DNA from: Acinetobacter bohemicus ANC 3994
GTDB taxonomy: Bacteria; Pseudomonadota; Gammaproteobacteria; Pseudomonadales; Moraxellaceae
Reading direction: 5' to 3'
DNA: 32,896 nt
Assembly (NCBI RefSeq): GCF_000367925.1
Contig: NZ_KB849167.1
Coordinates: forward strand, 1-32,896
The translations under genes and the position numbers were made by a program. Shown here in pieces: positions 25,716 through 31,278 of the stretch (positions within the stretch are counted from its first letter, which is position 1; every line of letters begins with the position of its first letter). The notes under the pieces were generated by a model, which was not told the origin of the DNA, searched no databases, and saw only the letters and a program-made list of their open reading frames with translations.

Positions 25716-26516
25716 ATGATGGAATGGTTACAACTCTTGTTACCTGCATGGACAATGGGAACTTTATTGGTGTTTCTCACTGCACCACTGGGCTGTTTAA
25801 TGTTATGGCGACGCATGTCTTTTTTTGCCGACACCATGGCGCACGGAACTTTACTGGGTGTAGCAATTGCAGGTGCTTTAAGTTTACCGCTTTGGCTGGG
25901 TGTGACCTTTTTAGCCTTTTTATTGGTGGCGATTTTATGGGTACTTCATGACCCTCGCCTCCCCAATGATGCTTTGCTTGCGCTCTGTTCTGCTACCCTA
26001 CTCTGCTCAGGTTTATTGTTTATTCAACATATTCCAAGCTTAAGACCAGAATTACTCAGTTATTTATTTGGCGATCTGCTACAAATTTCATGGTCAGACT
26101 TACCCATGTTTGCTTTAGTCATTATTGCTGCTTTAGCTGTGCTCTATAAAAACTGGCAAGCGCAAATTCAAATCGCCATCGACCCTGATATTGCTGTAAG
26201 TGAAGGGGTAAATGCAAAATGGCAACGTCTGGTGTTTATGTTGCTGTTGGCATTGTTTACCGTATTGGCTTTACGTGCTGTCGGTTCATTATTGATGGGT
26301 GCATTACTGGTGATTCCCGCTTTAACAGCACGTTTACTGGCACACTCGCCAAAACAAATGGTGGTTTGGGCATTTGTGATGGCACAAATTGGGGTGACCG
26401 TTGGTTTATGGTCGAGTGCTGGTTTAAATATTTCCACCGGTTTAAGTATCGTCCTGACGATGGCTATTCTGTTTACGCTGATTTTTGCAGTGCAGAAATT
26501 TAAGAAATTTTGTTAA
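25716..26516 (+). CDS. znuB: Zinc ABC transporter permease
   Basis: The membrane channel of ZnuABC, 266 residues with about eight hydrophobic helices (WTMGTLLVFLTAPLGCLMLW, then GALSLPLWLGVTFLAFLLV and others). RRMSFFADTMAHGTLLGVAI is the ABC-3 permease segment that contacts the ATPase, and LRAVGSLLMGALLVIPALTA (about 192-211) is the conserved second half. Two ATGs are adjacent at 25716 and 25719; GGAAG stands 8 nt before the first. The 4-nt gap from znuC and the shared hairpin after it show it is the last gene of zur-znuCB. Confidence 0.95.
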   Translation: MMEWLQLLLPAWTMGTLLVFLTAPLGCLMLWRRMSFFADTMAHGTLLGVAIAGALSLPLWLGVTFLAFLLVAILWVLHDPRLPNDALLALCSATLLCSGLLFIQHIPSLRPELLSYLFGDLLQISWSDLPMFALVIIAALAVLYKNWQAQIQIAIDPDIAVSEGVNAKWQRLVFMLLLALFTVLALRAVGSLLMGALLVIPALTARLLAHSPKQMVVWAFVMAQIGVTVGLWSSAGLNISTGLSIVLTMAILFTLIFAVQKFKKFC

Positions 26517-26535
26517 ATAAACACTCAATAATACA

Positions 26536-26564
26536 AGCCACTGGTTAAGTGGCTGTTATTTTAA
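26536..26564. terminator. Terminator of zur-znuCB
   Basis: AGCCACT, a 5-nt loop, then AGTGGCT (26536-26554) followed by GTTATTTTAATT. It stands 20 nt after the znuB stop and overlaps the end of the convergent GNAT-like gene, so it may serve both. Confidence 0.7.
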
Positions 26565-27273
26565 TTAAATATTTTTCTTGCTATTTCAGCCACTAACTTT
26601 GTAGCAGCATCAATATCAATATTTGCTTCTGCTACCCTTGTCTCTCCATATTGGCAAATTATATCTTTGTAAATACCGTCAACACGAGAAAATGCTTGAT
26701 CATGATTTCCACTATTGACCTTGTAACTATCTACTAAGGGTAATACTTCTGCATACTGCATAACAACTTGTGCATCATTTGAAGTTATAGCTACAAAACC
26801 CTCTCGCTCGTATAAAGGAACCAATTTCGGAAAACATTCTGCTTGTATTTCCGAATATTTTTCCTTAATTGTATCAATCAATAGTTTGAATAATTTGTTA
26901 CCTCGATATTTATTATCAATTACTATCGCAAATATAGTGCCATGATCATTAATAACCTCATATATACGATTTTCATCTTCAATACATTCTTTTATTCCAG
27001 GAAAAACTATCGCATAACCTGCCAAACAATTTTTCAGGCTATCCTTGACCAAAAAAAATCTAATTTATCAATACCATACGACCCAATGCGACTATGGTAA
27101 TCTTCTGTAACAACTGCATTTCGTGCCTGAAAAATTGGTAATAAAATATTATTATCATTAATTACATAATTTACTAAGTCTTTGGTATTTACCTGAGATA
27201 ATTCAATAATTTTTTTTCTGAATTTACTATGAACTGGTAAGGGCTTATCAAGCTTTTCAACTAAAAAACTCAT
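26561..27273 (-). pseudogene. GNAT-like acetyltransferase gene split by a frameshift in a T8 tract
   Basis: Two leftward frames overlap: 27034-27273 (79 codons) and 26561-27052 (163 codons). The upstream part has a good ribosome site (GAGGA 6 nt before ATG) and a normal N-terminus (MSFLVEKLDKPLPVHSKFRK) but runs into WSRIA and a stop after GIDKLDFF. At that point the minus strand has eight T. One more T would join GIDKLDFF to LVKDSLKNCLAGYAIVFPG, giving about 237 residues. The second part holds the GNAT acetyl-CoA-binding core: FAIVIDNKYRGNKLFKLLID, then PLYEREGF and a beta-strand end. An acetyltransferase role is inferred from this motif. The tract length could be a mutation, a sequencing error or a phase switch. 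Confidence 0.75.
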
Positions 27274-27312
27274 CTTATTCCTCTTTTATATGCTTAATTA
27301 GAACTTACTCTA

Positions 27313-27927
27313 TCATACCAAACTCAGTAAACATGCAGCACAACTAAATAATATAGCAAAAGTCCGATTCATATATTTTTGCTGCTTTGGTGATTTCAAC
27401 AATCTAAGCACCTTTGCAGCCAGACCAGTATATCCAGCCATTACAATCAGATCGATCGTAATCATAGTCACAGCCATAATCACATATTGAATCCACTGCG
27501 GTTTGGACAAATCCAAAAACTGCGGTAACACGGCCAGTAAAAAGACAATCGCTTTTGGATTACTTAAATTGACCCAAAAACCAGCCAAAACCAATTGAGA
27601 AATTGACTTATTGGGTTGCTCGGTTTGAATATCCAGAGATTGCATCGGCGCTGTCCATTGTAAAAATGCCAAATACAGCAAATACAACACACCAAACCAT
27701 TTCACTAGCATAAAAGCCCAAGGACTTGTGGCAAATAATACCCCAACCCCAGTCGCAACAATGCCTATTTGTAGCAATAAGGCCAATTGCAAACCTAAAG
27801 CATTCCAATAGCCACGTCGAAATCCATAATTCAAACCACTCGACATGGAGGCAATTGCACCTGCACCGGGTGAAATGCTAATCATCCAACACGCCAACAT
27901 ATAAGCCAGCCAAACTTGGTAAGACAT
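27313..27927 (-). CDS. LysE/RhtB family amino-acid exporter
   Basis: An inner-membrane exporter of about 204 residues with six hydrophobic segments. The family hallmark is in the first loop: SISPGAGAIASMSSGLNYGFRRG (G-P-G/A-x-x-x-x-x-x-x-x-x-x-G-x-x-x-G), and the middle GFWVNLSNPKAIVFLLAVLP is the conserved N-P-K-A segment. Members export basic or neutral amino acids or homoserine lactones; the substrate is not readable. A TTG at 27933 would add two residues; the ATG at 27927 is chosen although no strong ribosome site is visible. It stands alone between the broken GNAT-like gene and the divergent DyP gene. Confidence 0.92.
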   Translation of the reverse strand: MSYQVWLAYMLACWMISISPGAGAIASMSSGLNYGFRRGYWNALGLQLALLLQIGIVATGVGVLFATSPWAFMLVKWFGVLYLLYLAFLQWTAPMQSLDIQTEQPNKSISQLVLAGFWVNLSNPKAIVFLLAVLPQFLDLSKPQWIQYVIMAVTMITIDLIVMAGYTGLAAKVLRLLKSPKQQKYMNRTFAILFSCAACLLSLV

Positions 27928-28090
27928 ATTCAACAGCGCAAGAAAAAGAGCTTCAGATTATATGATATTTCATCTTTTAAATGCGCAAATACCCACCCAC
28001 TAAAAATAGAATTTTAGGCTATTCACTCTCTCGATGATCAGGCACAATAAAAGGTAGCCACGTATTTTATAAAAATTTTAGGAGCCATAA

Positions 28091-29011
28091 ATGACCGCCC
28101 AATCTGTAATTTTGCCCTTACCTTCAGATCATGCTCGATTTATTGTTCTGCGTTTAAAAGACTTAAGCATTCCAGAATTAAAAGAAAAAATTGCAGATTT
28201 ATTATCAACACGTGATCGTTTAATCACGCAATTTCCTCATGCCCAAATTAAAACAGCGATTGCTTTTGGTCCTGAGCTTTGGGCACAAATTTATCAACAA
28301 GCACCTGAAGGTTTTAAACCCTTAGCACCGATTCAGGGTTCTTTTGAAATGCCTGTAAAACCTGCTGATGTGCTCATCCATATTGCAGCGCAGCGTACTG
28401 ATATTTGCTTTGCACTGAGCCAAGCTTTTTTTGAAGGGATTACAGACAAAGTTGACGTACTGGATGAACGCGTTTGCTTCCGCAATTTTGATGGCCGTGA
28501 CTTAACAGGTTTTATTGATGGTACTGAAAATCCTCAATTCCCTGATGATCGTGCTGAAGTTGCTTTACTGGATGCAGATCATGGTATTTTTTCCGATGGC
28601 TCATTTGTATTTGCCCAACGCTATGCACATAACTTAGAAAAATGGAAACAACTGAAAGTTGATACACAAGAACAGGTGATTGGCCGTACTAAATTAGAGT
28701 CTATCGAACTTGATGATGAGGTCAAACCTGAAAACTCTCATGTGGCCCGTACAGTAGTTGAAGATGCTGAGGGAGAAGAAATGGAGATTCTTCGTCATTC
28801 ACTGCCTTATGGTGATGGTAAAGGTGATCAAGGTTTATTTTTTATTGCTTACACCCAAAATTTAAACATTATTGATGCCATGTTACTTCGTATGTTTGGA
28901 ACCAGTGGTGATGGTATTCATGACCGACTGCTTCATTTTGTCACCCCAATGGATGGAGCGTATTACTTTGCACCAAGTGAAGAATTGTTAGAAGAAGTTT
29001 TGGTGAGATAA
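28091..29011 (+). CDS. Dye-decolorising (DyP-type) haem peroxidase
   Basis: A 306-residue cytosolic haem peroxidase of the YfeX/EfeB-like class that lacks a twin-arginine signal. The distal-site motif G-x-x-D-G reads GFIDGTENPQ, with the catalytic Asp143; the proximal haem ligand is His217 in ENSHVARTVV, and Arg235 in EILRHSLPYG is the distal Arg. YDG-type C-terminal sequence FGTSGDGIHDRLLHF also fits. TAGGAG 7-8 nt before the ATG fixes the start. It is monocistronic, with its own strong terminator; no encapsulin gene is adjacent. Confidence 0.94.
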   Translation: MTAQSVILPLPSDHARFIVLRLKDLSIPELKEKIADLLSTRDRLITQFPHAQIKTAIAFGPELWAQIYQQAPEGFKPLAPIQGSFEMPVKPADVLIHIAAQRTDICFALSQAFFEGITDKVDVLDERVCFRNFDGRDLTGFIDGTENPQFPDDRAEVALLDADHGIFSDGSFVFAQRYAHNLEKWKQLKVDTQEQVIGRTKLESIELDDEVKPENSHVARTVVEDAEGEEMEILRHSLPYGDGKGDQGLFFIAYTQNLNIIDAMLLRMFGTSGDGIHDRLLHFVTPMDGAYYFAPSEELLEEVLVR

Positions 29012-29017
29012 AAAAAT

Positions 29018-29048
29018 AAAAAGTAGCCACGAAAGTGGCTACTTTTTT
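29018..29048. terminator. Strong bidirectional terminator
   Basis: AAAAAGTAGCCAC, loop GAAA, GTGGCTACTTTTTT. A 13-bp stem with a stable GNRA-type loop and T/A tracts on both sides. It ends the DyP gene and, leftward, the whole effector-immunity run. Confidence 0.92.
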
Positions 29049-29050
29049 GC

Positions 29051-29701
29051 TTAATCCTTTAAATCTAAACTACCTAAACTAAATATTTTATTATCATCAG
29101 AACAAGTAGCTTCCAAATCCATATCTAAAAAAGTATAGCGATGCAATAGTTTCTCCTGACTATTATTCCCATCCCATATATTTAAATGGGAACCTTCTTT
29201 TGAAAAGCATTCTGTTACAATATTAGGTATTCTATCACCCAACAAATCTATACCTCTAATTTTCTCATTTTTATAAATTAGTTGAGTTTTTTTTAATTCA
29301 AACCCATAACCTCTAATTTCTTTTTCACTTATTTTATTAATATCATAAAAATAATTAGGCTCACCTGTTACAAATGCTAAATTTGAAACACAATCAGTAT
29401 TAATTTTTTTCAATATAGGTTTGACAACCTCGTATTTAAACTTTTCATCATCTTTATATATAATCAATATATTATTACTAAGTGGTTTTTCACTTACAAG
29501 GCAGCCTTCTTTAGAATTTAATAATAAATAAATTTTATTATCTAACCCTTCTTGTATGCTCTTTAAATTAATACTATTTTTTTGAATATTTTTTTCTTCT
29601 TGATTAACCAGAGGTTTCGATGTAGCCTTTTCCTCAAAATTTTTAGCATCACAAGAACTCAAACCTAAAGCACATAAACCAATTAACATTTTATAATTCA
29701 T
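29051..29701 (-). CDS. Putative lipoprotein, candidate immunity protein (third cassette)
   Basis: A 216-residue lipoprotein: short signal (MNYKMLIGLCALGLSSC) with lipobox LGLSSC and Cys17 acylated, then DAKNFEEK; Asp after Cys may favour inner-membrane retention, as in E. coli. The rest is a hydrophilic domain rich in Lys, Asn and Ile with four further Cys (GCLVSEKPL, TDCVSNLAF, VTECFSKEG, EATCSDDNK), possibly two disulfides. I know no family. AGAGGT stands before the ATG, and a decayed effector-like tail ends 5 nt upstream. AT-rich composition and position argue for an immunity lipoprotein against a periplasmic toxin, which is inference. Confidence 0.7.
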   Translation of the reverse strand: MNYKMLIGLCALGLSSCDAKNFEEKATSKPLVNQEEKNIQKNSINLKSIQEGLDNKIYLLLNSKEGCLVSEKPLSNNILIIYKDDEKFKYEVVKPILKKINTDCVSNLAFVTGEPNYFYDINKISEKEIRGYGFELKKTQLIYKNEKIRGIDLLGDRIPNIVTECFSKEGSHLNIWDGNNSQEKLLHRYTFLDMDLEATCSDDNKIFSLGSLDLKD

Positions 29702-29706
29702 TTTAA

Positions 29707-29867
29707 CTACTTACCTCTGTTTGACCAATGAAATTTATCTTTAACTCCATACCAAATTACATTATGTTTTCTACCCAATTGAGTTAGCACTGCCCAACTT
29801 GTAATTTCTGTTCTCTCTACCAATAATAACCAGTATAAAAACGAAAATAATCATAATTTTTATTAAA
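29707..29867 (-). pseudogene. Decayed C-terminal tail of an effector-like protein (third cassette)
   Basis: Reading leftward, the frame NKNYDYFRFYTGYYW meets a TAG; one base out of frame the sequence continues ERTEITSWAVLTQLGRKH, NVIWYGVKDKFHWSNRGK, then stops at 29709-29707, five bases before the next lipoprotein ATG. The joined stretch looks like the end of a real aromatic-rich protein, and its placement matches an effector gene directly upstream of its immunity gene. No start codon or N-terminal part remains. The fold is not recognisable. Confidence 0.5.
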
Positions 29868-29892
29868 AACCCTTATCAAATATTCCAGTTAA

Positions 29893-30519
29893 TTATTTTA
29901 CTTCAATAACTTTGAAATAGACTTTTTTATTATCAGAACAAACTCCATAGAAGATACCTGTAAGACCATCCTTTACTGAAGAGTTGTTCATATAGTTTTT
30001 ACAGTCTAGAATTAAAATATAATTAATTTTTTTAAAATTTATATTTTGATTTTGATAATATGGAGATCCTTCATAATTCTCACTTAAATTATAGAATCCC
30101 AACTTATAATTATTTGATTTGGCTTCTCTATTAGAATAACCATTTTTTAAATAATCAATCCTACCTAATGATAAATTAATTTTATTAATATTCAAAATCA
30201 AATTACTATTATCACTTTTTATTAGCTTACTTTTAGCCCACCCCACTTGAACATCTTCATTATAAATATTCTTATAATAAATATAATACTCATTTTTATC
30301 CTTTTTAAGATAAAACTCATCATGTGCTGGCTCAAGCCTCCTAAAAATATATTATCCTAGCTTACTTGAAGGCAGCGAAACTTCACATTCCCCTGAGTAT
30401 TCACAGGTTTTAAATGAGTAATATAAACTTATATCATTAGATTTAGGTTTATCTATATCAGCATTAACAGTACATGAGCACAACAACCCTATCATAGGGA
30501 AAATATATAATCTAATCAT
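29893..30519 (-). pseudogene. Lipoprotein gene with internal stop, candidate immunity protein (second cassette)
   Basis: One frame of 209 codons from ATG at 30519 to TAA at 29893, interrupted only by TAA at 30354-30352. The start is a lipoprotein signal (MIRLYIFPMIGLLCSC, lipobox near GLLCSC), followed by TVNADIDKPKSNDISLYY and KTCEYSGECEVSLPSSKLG before the stop. Beyond it come EPAHDEFYLKKDKNEYYIYY and a domain of 150 residues ending FYGVCSDNKKVYFKVIEVK. Because both halves share the same frame, a single nonsense mutation explains it. A GTG at 30246 would give a 117-residue internal product, but that product has no signal. The ATG overlaps the TGA of the upstream effector tail by one base. 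Confidence 0.75.
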
Positions 30520-30712
30520 CACTGTATAATCTCAATATGCATTGCACCCTATCCTGGTTTATCTGCAGAAATAAATCCTGAAATAATGCCTTTAGCTAAA
30601 GCATCCTCACAGACTGACTTAAACTTTTACCTAAACTATTTAATGTATTACCATGTCCAAAACCATTACTATTGATACCAAGATCAATAATATTATTTTT
30701 TATAGTCACCAT
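30519..30712 (-). pseudogene. Decayed C-terminal tail of an effector-like protein (second cassette)
   Basis: From ATG-GTG at 30712 the frame reads MVTIKNNIIDLGINSNGFGH, then GNTLNSLGKSLSQSV. It shifts frame near 30605-30612, and continues EDALAKGIISGFISADKPG, a TAG (30551-30549), then GAMHIEIIQ and a TGA whose last base is the first base of the following lipoprotein ATG. The span is 194 nt, not a multiple of three, as a frameshift predicts. Stop-start overlap is the classical layout of a coupled effector-immunity pair. Function not recognisable. Confidence 0.55.
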
Positions 30713-30780
30713 CTGAAATACAGTGTTTTGAAAAACCTTATCCTTTATTCTCAAATTCTAAAACCCATTTCTCTTAAATA
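30693..30780 (-). pseudogene. Possible remnant of a second immunity-protein tail
   Basis: Directly after the stop of the 165-residue gene, one minus-strand frame reads EKWVLEFENKG, stop, GFSKHCISDGDYKK, stop. The piece KHCISD resembles the NNCISN that ends the intact protein, so this may be the decayed tail of a duplicated immunity gene. The match is only a few residues and could be chance. It overlaps the start of the second effector tail in another frame. Confidence 0.3.
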
Positions 30781-31278
30781 TCAATTTGAAATACAATTAT
30801 TTTTCACATAGTCAGTTTCATATTTTAATTTTCTTTCATTAATATCAAATAAACTTAAACAGCTAGGATATTTATTTATTTTATATTTTTTTAATTCTCT
30901 GTAAAAAATCTCCTCACCACATTTCACAAAACAATTATTAGAATTCCCAATATAATAATTTGTCTTATATATTAGGCCACTTTTATATTCATATTTTTTT
31001 GTAATTTGATAGTAATCATTATAAGACTCTAATTGCACTGGATTAATATAAACTGACTCATACTTCTCTATTATTTTGTTATCTTTTTTACTATACATTT
31101 CAGATACAGCAGAAAAATTATTATTTATTATTTTTTCAATGTAATAAAAATTCCCCACATCTTCTTTTATAAATTTTTTATATTTTTCTTTCATATAAAA
31201 ATCACTAGGTAGTGTACCAGCATTTAAAATATTTATTTTTAATAAAAATAATAAAAAAATAAAAGATTTAATTTTCAT
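30781..31278 (-). CDS. Exported hypothetical protein, likely immunity to the peptidoglycan hydrolase
   Basis: A 165-residue protein with a clear signal peptide (MKIKSFIFLLFLLKINILNA, cleavage after NAG or NA) and no lipobox, so soluble periplasmic. The mature part is Tyr/Lys/Asn-rich (YKSGLIYKTNYYIGNSNNC and similar), with four Cys (NNCFVKCGEE, PSCLSLFD, NNCISN) that could form two disulfides. I recognise no family. Its ATG lies inside the end of the hydrolase gene: ATGAAAATTAA gives both this start and the TAA of the upstream frame, an 11-nt overlap. Tight coupling to a cell-wall enzyme plus export to the periplasm is the standard layout for an immunity protein. Inference; no binding evidence. 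Confidence 0.78.
   Translation of the reverse strand: MKIKSFIFLLFLLKINILNAGTLPSDFYMKEKYKKFIKEDVGNFYYIEKIINNNFSAVSEMYSKKDNKIIEKYESVYINPVQLESYNDYYQITKKYEYKSGLIYKTNYYIGNSNNCFVKCGEEIFYRELKKYKINKYPSCLSLFDINERKLKYETDYVKNNCISN

Noticed and set aside
28091..29011. DyP peroxidase as encapsulin cargo
   Set aside because: No encapsulin gene lies beside it and no cargo-loading tail is evident at the C-terminus.
29893..30246. A stand-alone 117-residue gene
   Set aside because: Same frame continues upstream past one TAA to a proper lipoprotein signal; it is the second half of one interrupted gene.
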